Shown: positions 42,221-52,263 of the stretch, one piece after another
Layout of the letters: each line of letters starts with the position of its first letter
Numbering within the stretch: the stretch's first letter is position 1
From: Gammaproteobacteria bacterium
GTDB lineage: Bacteria; Pseudomonadota; Gammaproteobacteria; Pseudomonadales; Azotimanducaceae
DNA length: 64,000 nt
Assembly: GCA_026709225.1 (NCBI GenBank)
Contig: JAPOTJ010000065.1
Coordinates: 17,716-81,715 of the forward strand
Direction: 5' to 3'
Translations under genes and position numbers: made by a program
The notes under the pieces: model-generated
Seen by the model: the letters and a program-made list of their open reading frames with translations, nothing else
Database searches by the model: none
What the model was told of the DNA's origin: nothing

Positions 42221-43979
42221 CTTCCCCGGGCGTTCGCACCCGCTCGATGAGCGCTTCGATTTCTGCGGACGGGCGCGCGGTGAACGAGGACACGCCGATC
42301 GCGACTGCAAAATTCAGCACCATGCCGACGACGCCGATACCTTCTGGCGATATGCCGAAGAGCCAGTTGCCGGGCACGTCTTCGAACCACGGCGACATGC
42401 CGCCAATACCGCGAAAGGCGACGATGTAAAGCAGCGTAAACGTGAGACCGACCAGCATGCCGGAGATGGCACCCTCCTTGTTCATGCGTTTCGAGAATAC
42501 GCCCATGACAATTGCCGGAAACAACGACGCCGCAGCTAAGCCAAAGGCAAAAGCGACTACTTGCGCAACGAAGCCGGGCGGATTGAAGCCGAGGTAGCCC
42601 GCGAGGAGAATCGCGCAAGCGGCGCTGATTCGGCCAGCGCGCAACTCGCCGCGCTCCGATAAGTTTGGCCGCAGCTGGCGCTTGATGAGATCGTGCGAGA
42701 CGGCTGCTGAAATCACCAAGAGCAGGCCCGCCGCGGTCGATAGCGCCGCCGCGATGCCGCCCGCGGCGACCAAGGCGATCACCCAGGCTGGCAACCGTGC
42801 GATTTCGGGGTTGGCAAGGACAATGATGTCGCGGTCTACGTGAAGCTCGTTGCCTTCCCATCCGTATTCGGCCGCGCCCTCAGCGAACTCGGCGTTGCCA
42901 TCGTTGTAGTACTGCACACGGTCATCGCCGTTCTTGTCTTCAAAGGTCAAGAGGCCGGTCTCCTCCCAGCGGCGAAACCAGCCAGGCCGCTCTTCGTAGA
43001 CAAGATTGCCCTCGGGATGCCCGACCGCACCCGGCTGAATGGTCTCGGTGAGGTTGTAGCGCGTGAGCGCTGCGACGGCGGGCGCCGTCGTGTACAGAAT
43101 AGAGATGAAGATGAGCGCCCAGACCGCCGAACTGCGCGCATCGCTGACCTTGCGCACTGTGAAGAAACGCACGAGCACATGCGGCAGACCAGCGGTGCCG
43201 ATCATCAGTGCGGCGGTGATGAAGAAGAGGTCAAGCCGAGATCGACTACCTTCGGTGTAGCTGGCGAAGCCTAAGTCCTGGACGATGGTGTCGAGTCGTG
43301 CCAAGAGGCTGCCGCCGCCTTCGGCGAGGCTCGCGCCGAACCCCACCTGCGGCACTGCGATGCCAGTCACTTGAATGGAAATGAATACCGCTGGCACCGT
43401 GTAGGCGAATATGAGCACGCAATACTGCGCGACTTGGGTGTAGGTGATGCCTCTCATGCCGCCAAGCACGGCGTAGAGAAAGACGATGCCCATGCCGAGC
43501 ATCAATCCGGCGCCGATATCGAGCTCAAGGAAGCGCGAAAAGACAATACCGACGCCGCGCATCTGGCCAGCGATGTAGGTGAACGATACGAGGATGAGGC
43601 AGACGACAGCAACCACCGACGCCGTCTTCGACGCATAGCGCTCGCCGATGAACTCTGGCACGGTGAACTTGCCGAAGCGCCTTAAGTAGGGCGCAAGGAG
43701 CAGGGCCAGAAGCACGTAGCCGCCCGTCCAGCCCATCAGATAGACGGAGCCGTCATAGCCAAGAAACGCAATCAGTCCGGCCATGGAAATAAATGATGCG
43801 GCGGACATCCAGTCGGCGGCAGTGGCCATGCCGTTCGCTACCGGATGCACCGATTTGCCAGCGATATAGAAGTCGCCGGTGGTGCGCACCCGCGACCAGA
43901 TGGCGATACCGATGTAAAGCGCGAAGCTCGCGCCGACGACGAACAGTGTCAATAGGCGTAGATGCGCATCGTCGCTCAT
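42204..43979 (-). CDS. sodium:solute symporter, VC_2705-like cation/acetate family
   Basis: 591 residues with about 13 membrane helices. TTGDFYIAGKSVHPVANGMA near residue 33-52 and ATAADWMSAASFISMAGLIA near 52-71 are the SSS-family substrate/Na+ segment; GGMRGITYTQVAQYCVLIFA near 172-191 is the central conserved helix. A soluble insert of ~85 residues (LTRYNLTETIQPG to HVDRDIIVLANPE, near 305-390) matches the large loop of the VC_2705 subfamily. Probable Na+-coupled uptake of acetate or another short monocarboxylate. The small DUF4212 gene immediately upstream encodes its partner subunit. Confidence 0.85.
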   Translation of the reverse strand: MSDDAHLRLLTLFVVGASFALYIGIAIWSRVRTTGDFYIAGKSVHPVANGMATAADWMSAASFISMAGLIAFLGYDGSVYLMGWTGGYVLLALLLAPYLRRFGKFTVPEFIGERYASKTASVVAVVCLILVSFTYIAGQMRGVGIVFSRFLELDIGAGLMLGMGIVFLYAVLGGMRGITYTQVAQYCVLIFAYTVPAVFISIQVTGIAVPQVGFGASLAEGGGSLLARLDTIVQDLGFASYTEGSRSRLDLFFITAALMIGTAGLPHVLVRFFTVRKVSDARSSAVWALIFISILYTTAPAVAALTRYNLTETIQPGAVGHPEGNLVYEERPGWFRRWEETGLLTFEDKNGDDRVQYYNDGNAEFAEGAAEYGWEGNELHVDRDIIVLANPEIARLPAWVIALVAAGGIAAALSTAAGLLLVISAAVSHDLIKRQLRPNLSERGELRAGRISAACAILLAGYLGFNPPGFVAQVVAFAFGLAAASLFPAIVMGVFSKRMNKEGAISGMLVGLTFTLLYIVAFRGIGGMSPWFEDVPGNWLFGISPEGIGVVGMVLNFAVAIGVSSFTARPSAEIEALIERVRTPGEDEVDA

Positions 43980-43981
43980 AT

Positions 43982-44230
43982 CTAATGCTTGGCCGCAAGA
44001 AACTCGGCATCAAGGCGTTTCATTGCGCGAGCGTAGTAGATGAGCACCAGCACGAACACCAGGATGCTGCCTTGCTGCGCAAACCAAAAGCCGAGCTTGA
44101 AGCCGCCGAGCATGAATTGATTGAGCCAGTCCACAAGCAGCAGGCCGCAACCGAAGGAGGCGACGAACCAGACGACGAGGCAGCCCGCGATGAGCTTGAG
44201 GTTCGCTCGCCAGTATGCGCTTGGCGTCAT
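43982..44230 (-). CDS. DUF4212 small subunit of sodium:solute symporter
   Basis: 82 residues from ATG 44230, which overlaps the msrQ stop as ATGA; an upstream ATG at 44278 would give a long overlap and is less likely. Two membrane helices: LKLIAGCLVVWFVASFGCGL near residue 11-30 and FWFAQQGSILVFVLVLIYYA near 48-67. The pattern YWRANLKLI...FGFWFAQQGS-type is diagnostic of DUF4212 proteins, always found before a VC_2705-type symporter. Two bases separate it from the symporter gene. Confidence 0.88.
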   Translation of the reverse strand: MTPSAYWRANLKLIAGCLVVWFVASFGCGLLLVDWLNQFMLGGFKLGFWFAQQGSILVFVLVLIYYARAMKRLDAEFLAAKH

Positions 44231-44859
44231 ACGTTTTGCCTTGAGTTTTGCTGTGCTTTTTGCGATGTTTTGACCCATTGAAACACGCGCTCGCCGAGCA
44301 GGAGCAGCGCGAGCGATCCGTAGATATAGGCATCAACATAGCTGACCTTGGCGAGCCATGCAATGTGCAGCACCGCCAACACGGCCGCGACATAGACAAG
44401 CCGATGCAGCCTTCGCCAGTTGTGTCTCAGGCGCCGCTGGGCGGCGCGTGTTGAGGTGAGCGCAAGCGGAATCAAGATCAGCAGCGCCCCGCCGCCGGCG
44501 ATGATGTACGGACGCTCGCTCAAATCCCCCAGCAGCGCGGCGAGTTCAGCGCCGGCAAGAATTCCGAAGTAGGCCGAGAAGTGCAAGGCGACGTACACAA
44601 AGGCAAAGAGACCGACCATGCGCCGATAGCGAATCAGGCTTGGACGCCCTGTCAGCCGCGCGATGCTCGACACGGCGAGCGTCGCGATCAGCAGGCGAAT
44701 GCCCCACTCGCCCAAATGATGCACGATGGCTTCGCCCGGGTCTGCGCCCAAGGCTTCGAGATCGCCCGCGAGCGCACGCCACACGTCCCACGCCAGCATT
44801 GCGAGCGGCGCGAGACAGACCGCGAACAGCAGCACTTTTGACCAGACGATTCGCCTCAA
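44227..44859 (-). CDS. msrQ: heme-binding membrane subunit of methionine sulfoxide reductase
   Basis: 210 residues, six predicted helices. The ferric-reductase-like fold is shown by [20 protein letters not shown] near residue 50-69, [20 protein letters not shown] near 77-96 (heme histidine), and [20 protein letters not shown] near 149-168 (two more histidines). It supplies electrons from quinones to MsrP across the inner membrane. 4-bp overlaps with msrP (upstream) and the DUF4212 gene (downstream). Confidence 0.92.
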   Translation of the reverse strand: MRRIVWSKVLLFAVCLAPLAMLAWDVWRALAGDLEALGADPGEAIVHHLGEWGIRLLIATLAVSSIARLTGRPSLIRYRRMVGLFAFVYVALHFSAYFGILAGAELAALLGDLSERPYIIAGGGALLILIPLALTSTRAAQRRLRHNWRRLHRLVYVAAVLAVLHIAWLAKVSYVDAYIYGSLALLLLGERVFQWVKTSQKAQQNSRQNV

Positions 44860-45806
44860 TAGTAGCGCCGCAGATTCATGCCAGAGTAGAGAGACGCCAC
44901 TTCATCGGCATAGCCGTTGAACATGCGCGTATCAATGCGGTTGCCGAAGAAGGAGCCATCAAGTCGGCGCTCGTTCGCCTGGCTCCAACGCGGATGATTG
45001 ACTTCCGGGTTGACGTTGGCATAGAAGCCGTATTCCCGCGGTGCGGAAAGGTTCCAAGTGGTTTTTGGTTCGGTCTCGGTCAACCTGATCTTGACGATGC
45101 CCTTGATGCTTTTGAATCCGTATTTCCACGGCACGACGAGCCTGAGCGGCGCGCCGTTTTGCTTCGGCAGGACTTGGCCGTACATGCCGACCGCGAGAAT
45201 CGCGAGCGGATGCATGGCCTCGTCGATACGCAGCCCTTCGACATAGGGAAAGTCGATCGAACTGAAAAAGCCGCTTGCGCGTTGACCGGGCATCTCGGAC
45301 GGTCGATAGAGGGTCGTGAACTCGACGTACTTGGCATCGCCTGTAGGTTCAAAGCGACGAAGCACCGCTTGAAGCGGAATGCCGATCCACGGGATTACCA
45401 TCGACCAGGCTTCAACGCAGCGCAAGCGGTACACGCGCTCTTCAAAGTCGTGCGGCCGAAGGATGTCCTCAAGTGTATAGACGCCCGGCTTGCCGACTTC
45501 GCCGACCACTTCGACACTCCACGGATCGATAGTCAATCCGTGCGCATGGCGCGCGGGATCGGACTTGTCGGTACCGAACTCGTAGTAATTGTTATGGCTG
45601 CTCGCAAGGTCGAACGGCGTGAGGGCTTCATCGAACTCCGGATTGCCCAGCCCGCTCGGAATCTTCTCGCCAAGCCAACCCGCGGCGAAGGCTGGCGTTG
45701 CGAGCAGGCCCGCAGCAGCGGTGCCAAGAAAGCGTCGTCGCGATCGATACACCGCTTCCGGCGTGATCTCACTTGGCTGAATCGTTGCTCGTCTCTTGAT
45801 CAACAT
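44856..45806 (-). CDS. msrP: periplasmic methionine sulfoxide reductase, molybdopterin subunit
   Basis: 316 residues from ATG 45806; the longer frame overlaps pssA. Twin-arginine signal [20 protein letters not shown] near residue 20-40 directs folded export. Moco-site segments: [20 protein letters not shown] near 66-85, [20 protein letters not shown] near 125-144 with the molybdenum-ligating cysteine, and [20 protein letters not shown] near 185-204. It repairs oxidised methionines in envelope proteins. 4-bp overlap with msrQ. Confidence 0.93.
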   Translation of the reverse strand: MLIKRRATIQPSEITPEAVYRSRRRFLGTAAAGLLATPAFAAGWLGEKIPSGLGNPEFDEALTPFDLASSHNNYYEFGTDKSDPARHAHGLTIDPWSVEVVGEVGKPGVYTLEDILRPHDFEERVYRLRCVEAWSMVIPWIGIPLQAVLRRFEPTGDAKYVEFTTLYRPSEMPGQRASGFFSSIDFPYVEGLRIDEAMHPLAILAVGMYGQVLPKQNGAPLRLVVPWKYGFKSIKGIVKIRLTETEPKTTWNLSAPREYGFYANVNPEVNHPRWSQANERRLDGSFFGNRIDTRMFNGYADEVASLYSGMNLRRYY

Positions 45807-46608
45807 CGGCGGTGCTCTCCTGTTTCTGTGTTGAGCTGAACGCCCTTCTCGGACGACGGTTGCTGAACCATTGTACGGGCCCGGAAGCGGCATACAAGGC
45901 GAAAATCGACAGCAAGACCGCTGGCGGGTCGAGCAGCAGCAAGGCAAAGGCAAGGGCAACGGCGACAAGCACGGTGAACGGCACGCGACTCGCCAGTCGA
46001 AACGCCTTCGGCGACACATAGGCGATGTTGCTGACCATCAGCGCTGCCGCAACCAACACCACCAGCGATAGGACAAGGCCAATCAGCACTGAGTCGGTTG
46101 CGCCGTCTCCAGTCCATTCAACGCATAGCCACACGCTGCTTGCGACGAGCCCCGCGCCTGCGGGGCTGGCGAGGCCGGTAAAGTAGTCCATCGTCGCGCC
46201 AAGATTAAAGCGCGCGAGCCGCAAGGCCACGCACGCCACATAGACGAAGGTCACAACCCAGCCAAGCTGGCCGAGGTTCGACGCGGCGTACATGAAGACC
46301 ATGAGCCCCGGCGCGACGCCAAAAGACACCATGTCCGAGAGGCTATCGTATTCGGCACCGAACTCGCTCTCGGTGTGCGTGTAGCGCGCCACACGGCCAT
46401 CGGCGAAATCGAGCACCATGGCGGCGAGCACAGCCAAGGACGCGGCTTCAAAGTTGCCGTCGACCGAAGCAATAATCGTGTAGAAGCCGGCAAACAGCGA
46501 ACCCGTGGTCAGCAGGTTCGGCAGCAGATAGATGCCGCGACGTTTGGCTCCCGGTTGTCGCGCCTGTGTCGGCACTTTCAGAAGGCTTCTCCAGCGACCA
46601 GCTGCCAT
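45769..46608 (-). CDS. pssA: CDP-diacylglycerol--serine O-phosphatidyltransferase
   Basis: 279 residues from ATG 46608 (the frame extends upstream to 46665, overlapping the ilvC 3' end). The CDP-alcohol phosphatidyltransferase motif D-G-x2-A-R-x8-G-x3-D-x3-D is complete: [10 protein letters not shown] then GAEYDSLSD, near residue 67-88. Several membrane helices follow; the C-terminal tail is hydrophilic ([20 protein letters not shown]). It makes phosphatidylserine, precursor of phosphatidylethanolamine, in the inner membrane. The ilvC-pssA order is found in many gamma- and betaproteobacteria. Its 3' end overlaps the msrP start by 38 bp. Confidence 0.9.
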   Translation of the reverse strand: MAAGRWRSLLKVPTQARQPGAKRRGIYLLPNLLTTGSLFAGFYTIIASVDGNFEAASLAVLAAMVLDFADGRVARYTHTESEFGAEYDSLSDMVSFGVAPGLMVFMYAASNLGQLGWVVTFVYVACVALRLARFNLGATMDYFTGLASPAGAGLVASSVWLCVEWTGDGATDSVLIGLVLSLVVLVAAALMVSNIAYVSPKAFRLASRVPFTVLVAVALAFALLLLDPPAVLLSIFALYAASGPVQWFSNRRPRRAFSSTQKQESTADVDQETSNDSAK

Positions 46609-46622
46609 GCTCGAGACGATGA

Positions 46623-47672
<1,050 letters not shown>

Positions 47673-48167
47673 CTATTTGATCCGCAGCGTGCGGGTACCG
47701 CGGGCGATGCCGGTCACACCGCTGCGAGCGACTTCAAGCACGAGATTCGGATCGATGGCTTCGATAAAGCTGCTGAGCTTATCATCGGCCCCGACAAGCT
47801 GAATGGTGAAGGTCGAAGTCGTGACATCGACAATCTGACCCCGGAATATGTCTGCCATGCGCTTCATCTCGGCGCGCGCAAGCCCTTCGGCGCGGACTTT
47901 GACAAGCATGATTTCCCGCACCAAATGCCGGTGCTCGGAGAGATCATCGACCTTCACGACTTCGACAATTTTGTTGAGATGCTTGGTGATTTGCTCGACG
48001 CCGGCATCGTCGGCGATGGTCTCGATCGTCATTCGCGACAAGGTTTCGTCTTCGGTGCGCGACACCGTGAGACTGTCGATATTGTAGTTGCGCTGCGCAA
48101 AGAGGCCGGTGACGCGCGACAGCGCGCCCGCTTCGTTTTCAATGAGTACCGCAATAATGCGACGCAT
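47673..48167 (-). CDS. ilvN: acetolactate synthase small (regulatory) subunit
   Basis: 164 residues from ATG 48167. N-terminal ACT domain: MRRIIAVLIENEAGALSRVT (residue 1-20) and FAQRNYNIDSLTVSRTEDET, giving valine feedback control; the C-terminal domain has FRGQIVDVTTSTFTIQLVGA near residue 108-127. It forms the holoenzyme with IlvB, encoded 25 bp upstream. Confidence 0.94.
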   Translation of the reverse strand: MRRIIAVLIENEAGALSRVTGLFAQRNYNIDSLTVSRTEDETLSRMTIETIADDAGVEQITKHLNKIVEVVKVDDLSEHRHLVREIMLVKVRAEGLARAEMKRMADIFRGQIVDVTTSTFTIQLVGADDKLSSFIEAIDPNLVLEVARSGVTGIARGTRTLRIK

Positions 48168-48192
48168 GGGTCGGTCAGCCGGGTAGTCGTGT

Positions 48193-49959
48193 TTAGGAGT
48201 CCGCGAGCGTATCTTCGCTTTTGCTGAGGTACATGTCGCACATGGCGCCACCCTTGATGGCCATGGGATAGACATGCTCCTGCGGGTCTACCAGAATATC
48301 GACAAATACGAGCTTGTCCTTGTTCTTGTCGCTGAAGGCCTGTCGCAATGTCGGCTCAAGTTCAGCGTGCTTGAACACGCGCAGACCGACATGCCCGAAC
48401 GAATCAACGAGCGAGACGAAATCGGGTAGCGAATCCTGATAAGTGGAATGCGAGTGACGCCCGCCGTACTGCATGTCCTGCCACTGTTTGACCATGCCAA
48501 GCGCTTGGTTATTAAGGCAGATGATCTTCAAGGGCAAGCGGTATTGCAAGCAGGTCGAAAGCTCTTGCAGGTTCATCATGAAGCTGCCTTCGCCAGTGAC
48601 GCAAACGACGCTCGCGCCCAAGTCCGCAAACTGAACGCCCATCGCCGCGGGCAGTCCGAATCCCATGGTGCCAAGCCCACCGGAATTGATCCAGCGCCGC
48701 GGCGCCTGAAACGGAAAATGCTGCGCGACGAACATCTGATGCTGCCCAACATCGCTCGTGACGTAGGCATTCTCAGGTGCGATGCGGGCGAGCGCACGCA
48801 CAGCCTGCTGCGGCAATATCGGATCGCGCGGCTGTTCGAGCCGCGCATCTTCATCGAGCCCGTACTGACGCCGCCAAGCATCGATACGCGCAAGCCAGTC
48901 GTCGATGGCAGCGCGATCAAGACGATCCGGGCTGCGCGCAAGCTGCTTATCGAGTTCTTTGAGCATTTGCGAAATGACCACTTCGGCCTCGCCTACCACC
49001 GGCACGTCAGCGCGCACGATCTTGGAGATGGATGCCGGATCCACGTCCACATGGATGATGGTCGCACCAGGACAGAATTTGCGCGGCTCATTGGTGACGC
49101 GATCATCAAAGCGCGCACCGATGGCGATAACGCAATCGCTGTGGTGCATGGCGTGGTTGGCTTCATAGGTGCCGTGCATGCCAAGCATGCCGAGCCAATG
49201 CGGATGCGAGGCCGGAAACGCGCCCAAGCCCATGAGCGTGCTCGTCACCGGAAAGCCAAGCGTGTTCGCAAGTTTCCGCAGCCGATCAGACGCCTCGCCG
49301 TGCATGACCCCGCCGCCGACATAAAACACTGGCCGCTTGGCATCAAGCATGTGCCCGACCGCGCGCACGACCTGCCGATGATTGCCCTTGACCGACGGGT
49401 TGTAGGAACGCATCGCCACCGTGGACGGATACTCATAGGGCGCGGTGATGCCCGGGTCGGTGGTGTCCTTGGGAATATCAATTACGACCGGGCCGGGACG
49501 CCCGCTCGCAGCGATGTGAAACGCCTTCTTGACAATGCCGGGAATCGATGAGACGCTCGGCACAAGAAAGCTGTGCTTCACGACCGGGCGCGACACGCCA
49601 ATCATGTCTGTTTCTTGGAATGCGTCCGTACCGATCAGGTTTGAAGGCACCTGCCCGGAGATCACGATCATCGGTGAAGAATCCATGTAGGCAGTGGCAA
49701 TGCCGGTGATGGCATTGGTTGCGCCCGGGCCTGAGGTGACGAGCACAACGCCCGGCTTGCCCGTCGCACGCGCGTAGGCATCCGCCATGTGGGTGGCGGC
49801 CTGCTCATGGCGGACGAGGATGTGTTCGATTTTCTGCTGCTTGAAGATGGCGTCGTAGATATGCAGCGCCGCACCCCCGGGATAGCCGAAGATGTATTCA
49901 ACGCCCTCGTCTTGCAAGGCGCGAATAAGCATATCTCCTCCTGAGAGGAGTTCAGGCAT
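48193..49959 (-). CDS. ilvB: acetolactate synthase large (catalytic) subunit
   Basis: 588 residues from ATG 49959 (MPELLSGGDMLIRAL, matching the start of IlvI-type subunits); an ATG at 49932 has a stronger ribosome-binding site (AGGAGGAG) and one at 50001 is also possible. ThDP-enzyme motifs: GVEYIFGYPGGAALHIYDAI with the following VRHEQAATHMADAYARATGK (catalytic E), LVTSGPGATNAITGIATAYM, and the ThDP-binding GEGSFMMNLQELSTCLQY with LNNQALGMVKQWQ near residue 460-500. It catalyses the first step of branched-chain amino-acid synthesis. Confidence 0.95.
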   Translation of the reverse strand: MPELLSGGDMLIRALQDEGVEYIFGYPGGAALHIYDAIFKQQKIEHILVRHEQAATHMADAYARATGKPGVVLVTSGPGATNAITGIATAYMDSSPMIVISGQVPSNLIGTDAFQETDMIGVSRPVVKHSFLVPSVSSIPGIVKKAFHIAASGRPGPVVIDIPKDTTDPGITAPYEYPSTVAMRSYNPSVKGNHRQVVRAVGHMLDAKRPVFYVGGGVMHGEASDRLRKLANTLGFPVTSTLMGLGAFPASHPHWLGMLGMHGTYEANHAMHHSDCVIAIGARFDDRVTNEPRKFCPGATIIHVDVDPASISKIVRADVPVVGEAEVVISQMLKELDKQLARSPDRLDRAAIDDWLARIDAWRRQYGLDEDARLEQPRDPILPQQAVRALARIAPENAYVTSDVGQHQMFVAQHFPFQAPRRWINSGGLGTMGFGLPAAMGVQFADLGASVVCVTGEGSFMMNLQELSTCLQYRLPLKIICLNNQALGMVKQWQDMQYGGRHSHSTYQDSLPDFVSLVDSFGHVGLRVFKHAELEPTLRQAFSDKNKDKLVFVDILVDPQEHVYPMAIKGGAMCDMYLSKSEDTLADS

Positions 49960-50035
49960 GTTGGACACGGGTGTCTTCAAAGGCATGGGCGAACGAGACA
50001 CGCATTTTGCCAGAGTTTGGGGTGGTTTTCTTCAC

Positions 50036-51211
50036 CTATATCTCAATGTCCACATTCAGACGCTGCGCCGAGACGGCGCGCACTTGCGGGGCGAGCCTAT
50101 AGGATTCTTCTCCCGCATGCACGACGATCACTTCTTCGAGTTGAAGCGCCTCAAGCGCACTTCGCATCGATGGCATCACCTTTGGCGATGTCGTGCGCTT
50201 TATCTCAATGCCGAAGCGCTTCCCGGCGTGGGTGACAAGCAGGTCAATCTCGGCGCCTGTATGCGTGCCCCAAAAATAGACTGACTCCTCGCTGAGTTCC
50301 AAGAGTTGAATGATTGATTCGATCAAGAACCCCTCCCAGGAAGCACCGCACGCGGGATGCGAGTGCAAAGCATCTGCATCTTCGATGCCGAGCAGCGTGT
50401 GCAACACGCCGGTATCACGAAGATATATCTTTGGTGCCTTGACTTGGCGTTTTCGAATGTTCTCGAACCATGGCGGCAGTTGGCGCACAACCAATGCACC
50501 AGTAAGAATATCGAGATACCTCCTAACCGTCGTATCTGCCACCCCGAAGGAACGTGCGAACACCGACGAGTTCCATGTCTGTCCCTGCCAATGCGCCAAC
50601 ATCGTCCAAAACCGGCGCATTGCGGTGCTCGCCACACGAACGCCAAGTTCCGGCAAGTCTCGCTCGAGAAAAGAGCGCACGAAGCTCATCGTCCACAGGG
50701 ACGCATCTATATCGTGTTTCGCAAGCCATGCCGGCGGGAACCCGCCACGCAGCCAAAGCCGATTCACTTCTTGGAACCCCACTTCGTTCAGGTTCAATCC
50801 GCCCAAGTTGTAGTAATGAATGCGGCCAGCGAGCGTCTCTGATGTCTGCTTGATGAGCTCGGGGGACGCACTGCCCAATATCAGGAATTTAGCCGGACTT
50901 GGTCGCCTGTCGCACAGCACGCGCAGCACAGGAAACAAGTCTGGTCGGCGCTGTACCTCATCAATGATCACAAGCCCGCGAGGACCTTCAAGTGCCATCA
51001 ACGGATCGTCGAGCAAGCGGTTCAAGTCTCTCGGATTCTCTAGGTCGAATCGCTGCGATGGACCATTGAAGGCCGCAGCCGTTTGCTCGGAGAGCGTCGT
51101 CTTGCCCACTTGTCGAGGTCCAAGGATGGCAACCGCAGGAAACAGGTTCAACCGATCCAAGATGTTGTCAACATGTGCGGTTCTGGGAATCATGGGAACG
51201 GATAATACCAT
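50036..51211 (-). CDS. AAA-type ATPase with DUF4143 domain
   Basis: 391 residues (start 51211 or 51193). Walker A GPRQVGKTT near residue 32-40, Walker B GLVIIDEVQRRPDLFPVLR near 79-97, sensor ILGSASPELIKQTSETLAGR near 110-129. The C-terminal part carries the intact family motif, HTGAEIDLLVTHAGKR then GIEIKRTTSP near residue 319-350, i.e. E-x-D...E-x-K as in restriction-endonuclease-like folds. A relative at 4685-5878 has lost the aspartate. Function unknown; such ATPases are scattered through accessory DNA. The first start codon lies inside a 39-bp near-perfect palindrome. Confidence 0.85.
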   Translation of the reverse strand: MVLSVPMIPRTAHVDNILDRLNLFPAVAILGPRQVGKTTLSEQTAAAFNGPSQRFDLENPRDLNRLLDDPLMALEGPRGLVIIDEVQRRPDLFPVLRVLCDRRPSPAKFLILGSASPELIKQTSETLAGRIHYYNLGGLNLNEVGFQEVNRLWLRGGFPPAWLAKHDIDASLWTMSFVRSFLERDLPELGVRVASTAMRRFWTMLAHWQGQTWNSSVFARSFGVADTTVRRYLDILTGALVVRQLPPWFENIRKRQVKAPKIYLRDTGVLHTLLGIEDADALHSHPACGASWEGFLIESIIQLLELSEESVYFWGTHTGAEIDLLVTHAGKRFGIEIKRTTSPKVMPSMRSALEALQLEEVIVVHAGEESYRLAPQVRAVSAQRLNVDIEI

Positions 51212-51245
51212 GAAATATCGGTGATTGACACCGAAATTTCATGGT
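51207..51245. promoter_or_regulatory. 39-bp near-perfect palindrome over the DUF4143 ATPase start
   Basis: The left arm ACCATGAAATATCGGTG (51207-51223) and the right arm CACCGAAATTTCATGGT (51229-51245) are inverted copies with one mismatch, separated by 5 bp. It contains the ATG at 51211 and can form a long hairpin in DNA or mRNA. Candidate operator for autoregulation or a translation-blocking stem. Confidence 0.65.
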
Positions 51246-51378
51246 CGAGACAGCGATGACGCATCGATGCGCACCGCCTATGTGTATGATGCCCGATGCG
51301 TTTCTTCTGCTCTTCTCCCATTTTTGTCTTCGCGCAATCAGTCCAACCGCATTCTATGAATTTGCAACAGGTGGACGA

Positions 51379-52263
51379 ATGAGAAACGTGACTGTCGCCG
51401 CCACGCAGATGGCGTGCTCCTGGGATTGCGAGCGCACCATTGACGGTGCGGAACAGCTAGTTCGGGACGCAGCGGCTCGTGGCGCTCAGATTATTCTGCT
51501 GCAGGAGTTGTTCGCCGCGCCTTATTTCTGCAAAGACCAGGATGGTGGCCACTTCGCCTTGGCTGAAGCACGTGAAGGCAATACGCTGATCGAACGCTTC
51601 AGCGCTTTGGCTCAGGAACTCGAAGTGGTATTGCCGATCAGCTTTTTCGAGCGAGCAGGCCGCGCCTTCTTCAACTCGCTCGCCATGCTCGATGCAGACG
51701 GCGCATTGCTCGGCCTCTACCGGAAATCCCATATTCCGAATTCGGTCGGCTATCAGGAAAAGTTCTTCTTCTCGCCTGGCGACTCGGGCTTCAAGGTGTG
51801 GAAGACCGCCTACGCGACGCTCGGCGCAGCTATCTGCTGGGACCAATGGTTCCCGGAGGCAGCGCGCTGCCTCGCACTGCAGGGCGCCGAGCTATTGCTG
51901 TATCCAACCGCCATCGGCTCCGAACCAGCGTTCCCGCAGCTCGATTCAAAAGATCACTGGCAGCGTGTGATGCAAGGGCACGCCGCCGCGAATCTCATGC
52001 CGGTGGTCGCATCCAACCGCATTGGTGAGGAGACAGGGTCATCCTGCACAGTCAATTTCTACGGGTCGTCCTTCATCTGCGATCATACGGGGGGCATCGT
52101 GGCCGAGGCGAATCGCACCGAGCAGGCGGTTGTCGTTGCGACGTTCGACCTTGAAGCCATTGAGCGCGAACGCGAGAATTGGGGCGTGTTCCGTGACCGA
52201 CGGCCTGACCTCTATGGTGCGCTGTCAACGCTCGATGGCGGACCGCCGGCAGGCAAACCATGA
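51379..52263 (+). CDS. aguB: N-carbamoylputrescine amidase
   Basis: 294 residues from ATG 51379 (MRNVTVAATQMACSWD); the longer frame from 51241 is not supported. Nitrilase-fold catalytic triad: E in IILLQELFAAPYF near residue 39-51, K in LYRKSHIPNS near 115-124, C in GAAICWDQWFPEAARC near 150-165. NRIGEETG and SSFICDHTGGI complete the family pattern. It hydrolyses N-carbamoylputrescine to putrescine, CO2 and ammonia. Overlaps aguA by 4 bp. Confidence 0.93.
   Translation: MRNVTVAATQMACSWDCERTIDGAEQLVRDAAARGAQIILLQELFAAPYFCKDQDGGHFALAEAREGNTLIERFSALAQELEVVLPISFFERAGRAFFNSLAMLDADGALLGLYRKSHIPNSVGYQEKFFFSPGDSGFKVWKTAYATLGAAICWDQWFPEAARCLALQGAELLLYPTAIGSEPAFPQLDSKDHWQRVMQGHAAANLMPVVASNRIGEETGSSCTVNFYGSSFICDHTGGIVAEANRTEQAVVVATFDLEAIERERENWGVFRDRRPDLYGALSTLDGGPPAGKP

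Noticed and set aside
48448..49551. 367-residue open frame antisense to ilvB
   Set aside because: Arises from codon bias on the opposite strand of a clearly identified enzyme gene; composition (many R, H, A) is typical of a shadow frame.
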